A stretch of 17,102 nt of DNA from Bacteroidetes bacterium UBA4416 (GTDB taxonomy: Bacteria > Bacteroidota > Bacteroidia > B-17B0 > Aurantibacillaceae): the NCBI GenBank assembly GCA_002390745.1, contig DGQK01000036.1, positions 89,975 through 107,076 on the forward strand, written 5' to 3'. Position 1 is the first letter of the stretch. Every line of letters starts with the position of its first letter. The position numbers were made by a program, and so were the translations under genes. Shown piece after piece: positions 6,399 through 12,717 of the stretch. Below the pieces are notes generated by a model. That model made no database searches. It had not been told where the DNA came from and was given only the letters and a program-made list of their open reading frames with translations.

Positions 6399-7853
6399 CT
6401 AAGGCGTGTACTGGTTGGCGCCCGCATCTACAGCACCCGAGGTGCGCGAATCGCCTTTCAGATCGGTGTTCAGAACGGCAGGGTTGATCAGCAGTATAGC
6501 CGGATCGCCGATACCGCGGGCTTTGGAGCCACTGTTGAGCCTGAAATCGTAGTTGGAAACACTCCGGAAATCACTGGCTTTGTTAAACACATTGTTAGTA
6601 GAGTTGGTTGCGGCGATCACCGCTGTTTTCAGGAGGCTGTTATCGAACTCGTACCTGGCGTTAGCGCCCGCTTTCATATCCAGCTCCAGCTCATTAGCCT
6701 GGCTTCCGTCGATGATACAGTTGCCGAAGTAAGCGCTGTCGAGGTTATTGGGCGTGGAGCCTGTGTAATTGTCGATGTGCACACAGACCTGCCCTCCCCT
6801 GCCGCCTTCCTTATCAAAATAGTTGGCAAAGGTGCTGTGCAGAAAGGTATATTTCCCTCCGACGGTAAGCGCGGCCACATATTCCTTGCAGTTACTGATG
6901 GTATTGTTGGCGCCCCAGATATTGTATGCGACAGCATATAATCCCCATTTGGAGCAGTTTTTTATCGCGGTGTTCGTCAGTTTCAGCCTGCCCGGCTGCT
7001 GCGTGGTTGCAATCACTTCGGTTTGCAGGCCAATGTAGCTGTTCTTGATGATGGCGTAATTGATGTGGTTATCCAGGCGGCCCTCATTGATCCAGATCCT
7101 GTCCCACTGCCCGGGCTGGTCCGAATAATCGCCTTCGCGCCTGTCGCCCTGGAATACGACCTCGTTGCCAGCCACGCCGTTTACCTGCAGGCAGCCGAAG
7201 CGGTATACCCACAGGCCCGCGCCTTTGTGCATATATACCTTAACGCCCTGGTTGATAACCAGCTTTTGCGTGGAATCTACCACGAGCCAGCCATAGATCA
7301 CGTGCGGCTTATCGTTGCTCCAGGTTACGGTGGTATTGGTAGAAGAGGATAAAAGCGAATAAGGCAGAAAGCCCGTTTTGTATTGAATGGCGCGGTCGGG
7401 AAAATGGTAGTAAGCATCCTGCCCCCAGGCTTCGAGGGCTACCGATTGGATATTGCCGTTTACATTAAAGAGGATCTTATCCTGGATCACCAGGGGCGTA
7501 TTTTGGCTGGTAGGATTTACATTGACCTGGATAAAGATGTAAATGCTGTCGTTGGCGAGGATCTCCACGCCGTTCACCTGCCTGCCTTTGACGCCGTCCA
7601 CATTCAGAAAGAAATTGGAGGCATTGCCCTGCTCAAGGGACACCGAGGAAATATTGATCTTCTGGTTATTCTTATTGATCACGCGGATGGCCCGGGTGGT
7701 AGAGCCAATAGTCGTAAAAACAGTATCGAAGAGCACGGAATCCTGCGAAAAGCTTACTTTTGCGGAAGGGTCTGTCAGGGTCTTGTCTTTTTTACAGGAC
7801 AGGAAAACCATAGACAGGCAGGCAAAAAGGAAAAAAAGTGGTTTCACAGGCAT
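6399..7853 (-). CDS. Lipoprotein with beta-helix and choice-of-anchor Q-type C-terminus
   Basis: 484 residues from the ATG at 7853. This start gives a lipoprotein signal peptide (MPVKPLFFLFACLSMVFLSC, then KKD, lipid-modified Cys at residue 20). An in-frame ATG at 7943 adds 30 residues without sense for export and lies in the divergent rpmE promoter. The region after the signal (KVSFSQDSVLFDTVFTTIGS) is a beta-sandwich-like segment. The middle shows the pattern of a right-handed parallel beta helix (repeated short strands with Asn turns, e.g. INYAIIKNSYIGLQ and TNTAIKNCSKWGLYAV). The end (DFRLNSGSKARGIGDP, then SGAVDAGANQY) matches the closing motif of choice-of-anchor Q proteins. Such proteins are outer-membrane anchored; a polysaccharide-binding or lyase role is possible but no catalytic residue can be named. 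Confidence 0.85.
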   Translation of the reverse strand: MPVKPLFFLFACLSMVFLSCKKDKTLTDPSAKVSFSQDSVLFDTVFTTIGSTTRAIRVINKNNQKINISSVSLEQGNASNFFLNVDGVKGRQVNGVEILANDSIYIFIQVNVNPTSQNTPLVIQDKILFNVNGNIQSVALEAWGQDAYYHFPDRAIQYKTGFLPYSLLSSSTNTTVTWSNDKPHVIYGWLVVDSTQKLVINQGVKVYMHKGAGLWVYRFGCLQVNGVAGNEVVFQGDRREGDYSDQPGQWDRIWINEGRLDNHINYAIIKNSYIGLQTEVIATTQQPGRLKLTNTAIKNCSKWGLYAVAYNIWGANNTISNCKEYVAALTVGGKYTFLHSTFANYFDKEGGRGGQVCVHIDNYTGSTPNNLDSAYFGNCIIDGSQANELELDMKAGANARYEFDNSLLKTAVIAATNSTNNVFNKASDFRSVSNYDFRLNSGSKARGIGDPAILLINPAVLNTDLKGDSRTSGAVDAGANQYTP

Positions 7854-7862
7854 CAGAGAAGG

Positions 7863-7870
7863 CAAATTTA
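7863..7870 (-). promoter_or_regulatory. Possible -7 element of the lipoprotein gene
   Basis: TAAATTTG on the minus strand matches TAnnTTTG but ends only 9 nt before the ATG at 7853. No -33 TTG is seen at about 20 nt. If real, the transcript would be nearly leaderless. Confidence 0.35.
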
Positions 7871-7922
7871 TGTTTTTAATAACGATTTCGGAGGTATAAT
7901 ATTGTTTTTTACACTTTTTTAC

Positions 7923-7951
7923 TTGTGGTATCCAAAAATTCATTATCTTTG
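7923..7951 (+). promoter_or_regulatory. Promoter of rpmE (L31 type B)
   Basis: TTG (7923-7925), 18 nt, then TATCTTTG (7944-7951), an exact TAnnTTTG match. The expected start near 7958 leaves a leader of about 33 nt. The leader is A/T-rich with no Shine-Dalgarno sequence, as usual for highly expressed Bacteroidota genes. Confidence 0.8.
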
Positions 7952-7990
7952 CGTTCCAAAATTTTTTGAAATTAATTAACGCGATATAAC

Positions 7991-8239
7991 ATGAAAGCAG
8001 AAATTCATCCTGAAAACTACAGATTAGTCGTATTCAAAGATATGTCTAATGGCTATAGTTTCTTAACCAAGTCTTGTGCAGATACCAAAGATACAATCGT
8101 ACACGAAGACGGTAACGAATACCCATTGGTGAAATTAGATATCTCTATGACCTCTCATCCTTTTTACACAGGAAAACAAGTACTGGTGGATACAGCAGGA
8201 CGTATTGATAAATTCAAATCACGTTACGCTAAGAAATAA
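7991..8239 (+). CDS. rpmE2: 50S ribosomal protein L31, type B
   Basis: 82 residues, the full length for type B L31. Diagnostic stretches are MKAEIHPENYRLVVFKDMSN at the N-terminus and the SHPFYTGKQVLVDTAGRIDKF region near the C-terminus. The Cys pairs of zinc-binding type A L31 are missing (one Cys only, at residue 29), so this is the zinc-independent form. It binds the large subunit near the central protuberance and bridges to the 30S head. It stands alone, with its own promoter and terminator. In many bacteria the type B paralogue is induced under zinc starvation, but in Bacteroidota it is often the only L31, and no Zur-like site is apparent here. Confidence 0.97.
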   Translation: MKAEIHPENYRLVVFKDMSNGYSFLTKSCADTKDTIVHEDGNEYPLVKLDISMTSHPFYTGKQVLVDTAGRIDKFKSRYAKK

Positions 8240-8270
8240 TTCATCTTTTCTTATTACACGTTTAGTTTTG

Positions 8271-8300
8271 ATCCATCTGCGCAGGCAGATGGATTTTTTT
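8271..8300 (+). terminator. Rho-independent terminator of rpmE
   Basis: A perfect 10-bp stem (ATCCATCTGC at 8271-8280, GCAGATGGAT at 8285-8294) with a GCAG loop, followed on the plus strand by a run of seven Ts (8294-8300). It starts 31 nt after the rpmE stop codon. Confidence 0.93.
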
Positions 8301-8340
8301 ATGGTATTACGTTTCTTCTTCGTTTGATATTTTGAGCGTC

Positions 8341-8566
8341 GGGCGGCCCCACATTGCTGCGGTCCTTACTGCCACGACGCGTTGTGACAGTAAGGAACTA
8401 AACCCTTCACGTCCATGTCAAAATCATTTGCCCATAAATGATACACCCAATACTTTGAGCCAGGCCCGCGTGAAGGATAGAACGGAAATCCTTATACGTA
8501 CGCTGAGCGGAGCCGAAGCGGCAGTAAAAGATTGGAGTGATAGCCTGACCCATCAGGGGCACGCCC
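8341..8566 (+). ncRNA. Structured non-coding element, Flavo-1-like candidate
   Basis: This fills most of the 400-nt gene-free gap 8301-8708. The ends pair as a 10-bp G+C helix with one bulged A: GGGCGGCCCC (8341-8350) with GGGGCACGCCC (8556-8566). Inside are a hairpin with a 9-bp perfect base (8363-8371/8388-8396) continued by six more pairs, an 8-bp stem (8404-8411/8469-8476) enclosing a 7-bp hairpin (8423-8429/8436-8442), a 6-bp hairpin AAGGAT/ATCCTT (8473-8493) that competes with that stem, a CGCT/AGCG stem (8501-8520), and CCTGA/TCAGG (8544-8557). The 3' half (GGATAGAACGGAAATCC, later GATTGGAGTGATAGCCTGACC) resembles, from memory, dispersed intergenic elements of Flavobacteria and relatives catalogued as Flavo-1 RNA. 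Family and strand need a covariance search. A dispersed repeat element without an RNA product is the main alternative. Confidence 0.5.
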
Positions 8567-8664
8567 AAAATTTTAAACAGTCAGATCATTTTATTTTCTA
8601 TTCTCTGTTTTTTTCCGGATCCTGATTTTGTGAAATTCGTTCAATACCCAAAATTTAATTTTTA

Positions 8665-8695
8665 TTGTCTATTCTCAATAGATTACCTTACTTTG
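8665..8695 (+). promoter_or_regulatory. Candidate promoter of the glycosyltransferase gene
   Basis: TTG (8665-8667), 20 nt, then TTACTTTG (8688-8695), one mismatch from TAnnTTTG. The start would fall near 8702, leaving only about 7 nt before the ATG at 8709. Confidence 0.45.
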
Positions 8696-8708
8696 TCATA
8701 TAGCCGCG

Positions 8709-9752
8709 ATGACCTTTGTTTTTCTGTATACCGAGATTGCCGAATATTTCCTGGCCTGCTGCAACCGCCTGGCGGAGCATGGTGAGGTTCACATCATCCG
8801 TTGGCCGGTGAATAAGGAAGCGCCTTTCAGGTTTGATGTAAATCCTGCCATCCGTCTGTATTCCAAACAGGATTACAGCCTGCCTCAATTGCAGGAGCTG
8901 GTGGCCTCCCTGAAACCCGACGTGCTTATCTGCAGCGGCTGGATCGACCGGGATTACCTGAAGATCAGCAAAGACTATTTCAGAAAAATACCGACGGTGA
9001 TGACCTGCGACACACATTGGACGGGCTCTCTTAAACAACGGCTGGCGACGGTACTCAGCCGCTTCACCCTGCTCCGTATTTTTTCGCATGCCTGGGTGCC
9101 CGGCGATATTCAACGAAGCTATGCATTGAAACTGGGATTCAGGCCCGATCATATCCATACCGGCTTTTACAGCTGCGACCTCGGTTTTTTCAATCATGTG
9201 TACGAAAGCCAAAGGTCACAGAAAGAAAGCCTGTTCCCGAAACGCTTTTTGTATGTGGGCCGCTATTACGACTTTAAAGGCATCCCTGAACTATGGCAGG
9301 CATTTACAGAGCTTCAGCAGGAGCAGCCCTGCGACTGGGAGCTGTGGTGCCTTGGCGCCGGCAACCTGGAGCCCGCGCAGCACCCAAAGATCAGGCATTT
9401 TGGCTTCGTGCAGCCCAAAGACCTTGGAAATTACACATCGCAAACCGGCGTTTTTGTTTTGCCTAGCCGCTTCGAGCCCTGGGGCGTGGTCGTACATGAG
9501 TTTGCCGCTTCGGGCTTTCCGCTCTTACTCAGCGAGCCGGTGGGAGCGCGCAGTGCTTTTTTGAAAGAGGGTGTCAATGGCTTTGTATTCAAAGCCGGCG
9601 ATGTGGGCAGCATCAAAGAGCAGCTTAAACGGGTAATTGCTCAAAGCGATGCACAGCTGCTGGAAATGGGAGCGCACTCTCATGCCCGGGCGCAGGCAAT
9701 TTCGCCCGACAGCTGGGCAAGCACCCTCCTGGATATTTCCCGCGACAAATGA
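8709..9752 (+). CDS. GT4-family glycosyltransferase (GT-B fold)
   Basis: 347 residues, normal for GT4 enzymes. The N-terminal Rossmann half starts directly at the ATG (MTFVFLYTEIAEYFLACC). The C-terminal half shows the nucleotide-sugar site: FLYVGRYYDFKGIPELWQAF (about 180-199, with the Arg/Lys pair R185 and K190), then FGFVQPKDL, then the E-x7-E motif EPWGVVVHE (E256 and E264), followed by a GARSAFLKEGVNGF stretch. These are the hallmarks of retaining GT4 enzymes, which move sugars from nucleotide donors to glycans or lipids on the inner face of the membrane. Donor and acceptor are unknown. It is not in a polysaccharide cluster; an 87-nt gap and a separate -7 box precede the next gene. Confidence 0.9.
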   Translation: MTFVFLYTEIAEYFLACCNRLAEHGEVHIIRWPVNKEAPFRFDVNPAIRLYSKQDYSLPQLQELVASLKPDVLICSGWIDRDYLKISKDYFRKIPTVMTCDTHWTGSLKQRLATVLSRFTLLRIFSHAWVPGDIQRSYALKLGFRPDHIHTGFYSCDLGFFNHVYESQRSQKESLFPKRFLYVGRYYDFKGIPELWQAFTELQQEQPCDWELWCLGAGNLEPAQHPKIRHFGFVQPKDLGNYTSQTGVFVLPSRFEPWGVVVHEFAASGFPLLLSEPVGARSAFLKEGVNGFVFKAGDVGSIKEQLKRVIAQSDAQLLEMGAHSHARAQAISPDSWASTLLDISRDK

Positions 9753-9823
9753 TGGCGCATACCGGCAGTTATCTTAAAATAGTTTAAAACCTGTTTTTAA
9801 AGCCACTTCTATTCTAAATTTCA

Positions 9824-9831
9824 TACCTTTG
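9824..9831 (+). promoter_or_regulatory. Candidate -7 element of the aminotransferase operon
   Basis: TACCTTTG is an exact TAnnTTTG match but ends 8 nt before the ATG at 9840. No TTG is found at the expected -33 distance. If used, transcription would begin at or next to the start codon. Confidence 0.45.
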
Positions 9832-9839
9832 CCCATTCG

Positions 9840-10691
9840 ATGCTTGACACGCACTGCATATACAACGGGCACATCATTAGCATATATGAGCCCTCTCTCA
9901 GCTTTAACAACAGGGCTTTCCATTACGGCGACTCTTTGTTTGAAAGCATTTTGTGGAGCAACGGAAAGGCAATGTTCATCGCCGACCATGTGAAACGCAT
10001 TAAGCTGGGCATGACGACCTTACGCATGAATGTACCGGCCGAATTTACCTCAGCCAACATCGAACTGCTCATCGCGGAGCTGATAAAGCAGAATGAGATC
10101 CGCGGCGACGCGCGCATACGGCTCACGGTTTTCCGCAATGAAGGCGGGCGCTATACACCGGAAACCAACGACATCTCCTTCCTCATAGAAAGCGAAACCC
10201 TGGAGAGTAAAGGCTATACGCTGAACCAGAAGGGCCTGTGGGTGGATGTGTATGCGGAAATCAAAAAACCAATCAACAAAATTTCCAATATCAAAACCGG
10301 CAGCTCGCTGCTTTATGTGATGGCAGGACTGACGAAGCTTTCGCTGCGCCTGGACGAATGCCTGCTGATCAACGACAATGGCAACATCATCGAATCCATC
10401 AGCTCCAATGTGTTTGTGATCAGGAACGGCGTGCTCTATACATCGCCCGTGGCCGATGGCTGCGTGGATGGCGTGATGCGCAAACAGGTGCTGGAGATTG
10501 CGAAACAGCATAAGATCCTGGTCTTCGAGCAGCCGCTCACCGTTCATACGCTCACCAATGGCGATGAGCTCTTCCTGACCAATGCCATCAAAGGCATTCA
10601 ATGGGTGGGACAATTCAAGAATAAATTCTTCACCAACCGGAGCGCGGTATTTTTTACCGAAAAACTAAACGAGATCGTACAACAATCATGA
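9840..10691 (+). CDS. Class IV PLP-dependent aminotransferase / aminodeoxychorismate lyase-like
   Basis: 283 residues, the usual length of fold-type IV PLP enzymes. Conserved points seen: the N-terminal FNNRAFHYGDSLFESI block (about 22-37), RIRLTVFRNEGGRYTP (about 92-106), the PLP Schiff-base lysine K152 in SNIKTGSSL, the PLP-binding glutamate E185 in GNIIESISSNVFVI, and TSPVADGCVDGVMRKQVLEI. The family contains branched-chain aminotransferase (IlvE), D-amino-acid transaminase and 4-amino-4-deoxychorismate lyase (PabC, p-aminobenzoate for folate). The short length and lack of IlvE extensions favour a PabC- or IlvE-like stand-alone enzyme; sequence alone does not decide between them. Its stop codon overlaps the start of the YbjN-like gene (ATGA), so the two are translated together. 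Confidence 0.88.
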   Translation: MLDTHCIYNGHIISIYEPSLSFNNRAFHYGDSLFESILWSNGKAMFIADHVKRIKLGMTTLRMNVPAEFTSANIELLIAELIKQNEIRGDARIRLTVFRNEGGRYTPETNDISFLIESETLESKGYTLNQKGLWVDVYAEIKKPINKISNIKTGSSLLYVMAGLTKLSLRLDECLLINDNGNIIESISSNVFVIRNGVLYTSPVADGCVDGVMRKQVLEIAKQHKILVFEQPLTVHTLTNGDELFLTNAIKGIQWVGQFKNKFFTNRSAVFFTEKLNEIVQQS

Positions 10692-11080
10692 TAGAAACCT
10701 ATTACAAGGCTGTGGATGAGGCTGTCGCCGCACTGGGCCTGGATGCCGAAGAGGTGCGTGGAGAGCAGCCCGGGCAGTGGAATTTAAAAAAAGGACGGTT
10801 TGATATTATGGTAGACCTTTGGGAACAGGAGAACCAACATTTGTTCCAGATCGTTTGCCCGCTCTGTGGAATCCCGGAAGAGAACCGCGAAGGCTTTTTG
10901 CTGAACCTGCTTCAAAAGAATTACGGCCTGAGCGCAATGACCTATGCCGTTATGGACAACATCGTGTTCCTGAAATACACCACGGAGGCGGCTCCGCTTA
11001 CTCCCGAGAATATTGTAGCCTTGCTTACCAAGGCCGCCTTTTATGCGGAGAAGAGCGAGTTTGTTCCTCCGGCGGAATAG
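10688..11080 (+). CDS. YbjN-like / secretion-chaperone-fold protein
   Basis: 130 residues, acidic, soluble, no signal peptide. The ATG overlaps the aminotransferase stop by 4 nt (ATGA), which sets the start. The layout of a helix (YYKAVDEAVAALGL), a run of strands (FDIMVDLWEQENQHLFQIVC), a helix (NREGFLLNLLQKNYGL) and more strands (MTYAVMDNIVFLKYTT) ending in a helix fits the YbjN / CesT-like type III chaperone fold. A CPLC pair sits at residues 57-60. YbjN proteins have no settled biochemical role and are seen as putative regulators or chaperones. Coupling with the aminotransferase suggests a joint job, but nothing more precise can be said. Confidence 0.7.
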   Translation: MIETYYKAVDEAVAALGLDAEEVRGEQPGQWNLKKGRFDIMVDLWEQENQHLFQIVCPLCGIPEENREGFLLNLLQKNYGLSAMTYAVMDNIVFLKYTTEAAPLTPENIVALLTKAAFYAEKSEFVPPAE

Positions 11081-11088
11081 CTGGTTCC

Positions 11089-11115
11089 CGCAGATCACGC
11101 AGATTTCGGAGATCA
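11089..11115. repeat. Three tandem 9-nt units of the CGCAGATNN type
   Basis: CGCAGATCA (11089-11097), CGCAGATTT (11098-11106) and CGGAGATCA (11107-11115) follow one another, 8 nt after the stop of the YbjN-like gene. Such CGCAGATnn units are, from general familiarity, a recurrent intergenic microsatellite in Bacteroidota genomes. The rest of the gap to 11249 holds nothing else clear beyond a 5-bp hairpin (CCGAA/TTCGG, 11201-11215). Confidence 0.6.
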
Positions 11116-11249
11116 GAAAGGAGAATACTATCCGGGTGACTGGGGCGGGTCGAAGTCACACGATGTCCTCGCCTTTCTCTATACCTTCTATGTGCCTACC
11201 CCGAATCAAGTTCGGAACAAGTTGTGGTAAAAATAAAACGTACTAAAAA

Positions 11250-11702
11250 ATGGAAAAGATCTTAATGGTGTGCCTTGGAAACATTTGCCGTTCGCCGCTG
11301 GCAGAAGGCATCATGCTGAAGCTGATCGATGAGCACCAGCTGGACATGATGGTGGACTCCGCAGGAACCTCCAACTACCACATTGATGAGGCGCCCGACA
11401 AGCGCACCATCCGCAATGCGGCGCAACATGGCGTTGACCTCAAGCCCCTAAGGGCCCGCCAATTCAAAGTAAGCGATTTCGATGTGTTTGACCGGATCTT
11501 TGTGATGGATCACAGCAACAGGCGTAATGTGCTGGCCCTGGCTACGAACGAGCTGCAAAAGCAAAAAGTGCATTTATTGCTCAATGAGCTGTATCCTGGG
11601 GAAGACCTGGAAGTGCCTGATCCTTATTTCGGCGGCGACCAGGGTTTTGAAGATGTCTTTAACATGGTGTATGCGGCTTGCAGGAAGATCGCGGGAAAAT
11701 AG
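11250..11702 (+). CDS. Low-molecular-weight protein tyrosine phosphatase
   Basis: 150 residues, typical for the family. The catalytic P-loop lies at the N-terminus: VCLGNICRSPLAEG with nucleophile C8, R14 and S15 (C-x5-R-S). The general acid is D124 in the DPYFGG motif (VPDPYFGG). The DSAGTSNYHIDEAPDKRT segment (36-53) is also typical. The enzyme removes phosphate from tyrosine through a cysteinyl-phosphate intermediate in the cytoplasm. In bacteria many work with a tyrosine kinase on capsule production, but no kinase or export gene is nearby, so this is likely the housekeeping type. The start is set by MEKILMVCLGN, which must be close to the P-loop. The 169-nt gap before it suggests its own promoter, but no consensus box is visible. 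Confidence 0.95.
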   Translation: MEKILMVCLGNICRSPLAEGIMLKLIDEHQLDMMVDSAGTSNYHIDEAPDKRTIRNAAQHGVDLKPLRARQFKVSDFDVFDRIFVMDHSNRRNVLALATNELQKQKVHLLLNELYPGEDLEVPDPYFGGDQGFEDVFNMVYAACRKIAGK

Positions 11703-11807
11703 TGAAGAGTAGTGAGATTTGAGTAGCGGGAAGGAAATACAAAAGGATAACTGAATCGCGCTCGTTGTGACGAACCGGCAACATTAAACAGGAAAGGGAA
11801 TCGTAAA

Positions 11808-12155
11808 CTACTTTTCTAATTTTTCAAAGGCTTCGGCTTTGGTGCCGGACACTTTGAACAGCGTATTGAGCTTGGTGATCACCAACAGCTCGTTTACCTT
11901 TTTGCTCACGTTGAAGATCACGCTCTCCCCGCCTTTATTGCGGGTCCTGGTAAGGATCTGGATCAGAACGTTGAGGCCGCTGCTGTTCATGTATTTCAGG
12001 TCAGACAGGTCGATGGCCCATTTGTTCTTATCGGTATCCAGCAAGCTGTCGATGGATTTCATCAGGTCGATGGCCTGATGCTTGTCGATCAATTCTCCGC
12101 TCAGCTTGAGGACCTGGAAGTTATTTTCTTCTGAAATGTGATAATCGAACACCAT
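11808..12155 (-). CDS. STAS domain protein (anti-sigma factor antagonist-like)
   Basis: 115 residues forming one STAS domain. The strand FQVLKLSGELIDKHQA opens it, and the conserved loop WAIDLSDLKYMNSSGLNVLI carries the phosphorylatable Ser (S58 or S59, in place of the DSSG of SpoIIAA). A C-terminal helix (KVSGTKAEAFEKLEK) completes it. Such proteins are switched by phosphorylation by a serine kinase and dephosphorylation by a PP2C-type phosphatase. No kinase or phosphatase is in the window. It lies 56 nt downstream of the Fur gene on the same strand without a terminator between, so it may belong to the relA-fur unit. No good promoter is seen in the gap. Confidence 0.88.
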   Translation of the reverse strand: MVFDYHISEENNFQVLKLSGELIDKHQAIDLMKSIDSLLDTDKNKWAIDLSDLKYMNSSGLNVLIQILTRTRNKGGESVIFNVSKKVNELLVITKLNTLFKVSGTKAEAFEKLEK

Positions 12156-12211
12156 AATAGCTTGTATTGGTTAGCTAAATTACTAAATATAAAACTAAAT
12201 TCCTATACAGG

Positions 12212-12700
12212 CTAAGATTGAAGCTTTCCTTTCATGGCCTTGTGCTCACAGCTGCCTTTCTCCTGGAGCGTGCGGCATTTGGCAAAAAAATTCAGGGAAT
12301 GGTGAAAGACATCGAAGTTGAGCATATCTTCTGCCATTTTCTGGATCTGCATGATGCGCGGGTCGCAGAACTCAAATACCTTTTCGCAATCGCTGCATAT
12401 CAGGTGGTCGTGCTGCTTGAACTTGTAGGCTTTTTCAAACTGCGCCAGGTTTTTCCCGAACTGGTGCTTGATCACCAGGCCCGCATCCAGCAGGAGCTCA
12501 ATGTTGTTGTACAGTGTGGCCCGGCTCACGCGGTATTTCTTATTCTTCATCATCACGTAAAGCCCTTCGATATCAAAGTGCCCATCGTGCGAATAGATCT
12601 CATTCAAAATGGCAAAACGCTCGGAGGTTTTGCGGTGCTTATTTTTTTCCAGGTAATCCGTAAGGATTTTCTCTACTGCTTCTTTTGTTTCCTGTGTCAT
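12212..12700 (-). CDS. Fur-family transcriptional regulator
   Basis: 162 residues, the usual length. A winged helix (about 10-85: RKTSERFAILNEIYSHDGHF, then YRVSRATLYNNIELLLDAGL) precedes the dimerisation and metal-binding half. Metal ligand candidates are H41, H97 and H99 in QHDHLICSDC, and the first Cys pair C102-x2-C105. The second pair is unusual: C142 and C151 are nine residues apart (KCRTLQEKGSC) instead of the C-x2-C of classic Fur/PerR, so structural zinc may be bound differently or absent. Whether it senses iron, peroxide or zinc cannot be told. It follows relA/spoT after 17 nt on the same strand, suggesting co-transcription. Confidence 0.9.
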   Translation of the reverse strand: MTQETKEAVEKILTDYLEKNKHRKTSERFAILNEIYSHDGHFDIEGLYVMMKNKKYRVSRATLYNNIELLLDAGLVIKHQFGKNLAQFEKAYKFKQHDHLICSDCEKVFEFCDPRIMQIQKMAEDMLNFDVFHHSLNFFAKCRTLQEKGSCEHKAMKGKLQS

Positions 12701-12717
12701 GTTCCTGTGTTCTCCTG

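Noticed and set aside
7854..7943. Longer N-terminus (ATG at 7943) for the beta-helix lipoprotein
   Set aside because: It would bury the lipobox signal peptide behind 30 polar residues and start inside the rpmE promoter.
7383..7979. Plus-strand open frame of 198 codons opposite the lipoprotein gene
   Set aside because: Antisense shadow of a gene with a clear signal peptide and C-terminal motif; composition is not protein-like and it runs through the rpmE promoter.
8332..8625. Plus-strand open frame of 97 codons in the gap after rpmE
   Set aside because: It coincides with the structured element 8341-8566. The product has no recognisable fold or codon pattern, and the stems explain the sequence better.
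8688..9212. Minus-strand open frame of 174 codons opposite the glycosyltransferase
   Set aside because: Shadow of a well-supported GT4 gene on the plus strand.
11240..11251. GTACTAAAAAAT before the phosphatase gene, identical to 5148-5159 in the padR operator
   Set aside because: A single half-site with an A-run, no palindrome and no promoter boxes; likely chance.
11768..11783. Small hairpin (GCTCGT/ACGAAC) between the phosphatase and STAS genes
   Set aside because: Six pairs including one G-T, and no T-run on either side; not a convincing terminator.
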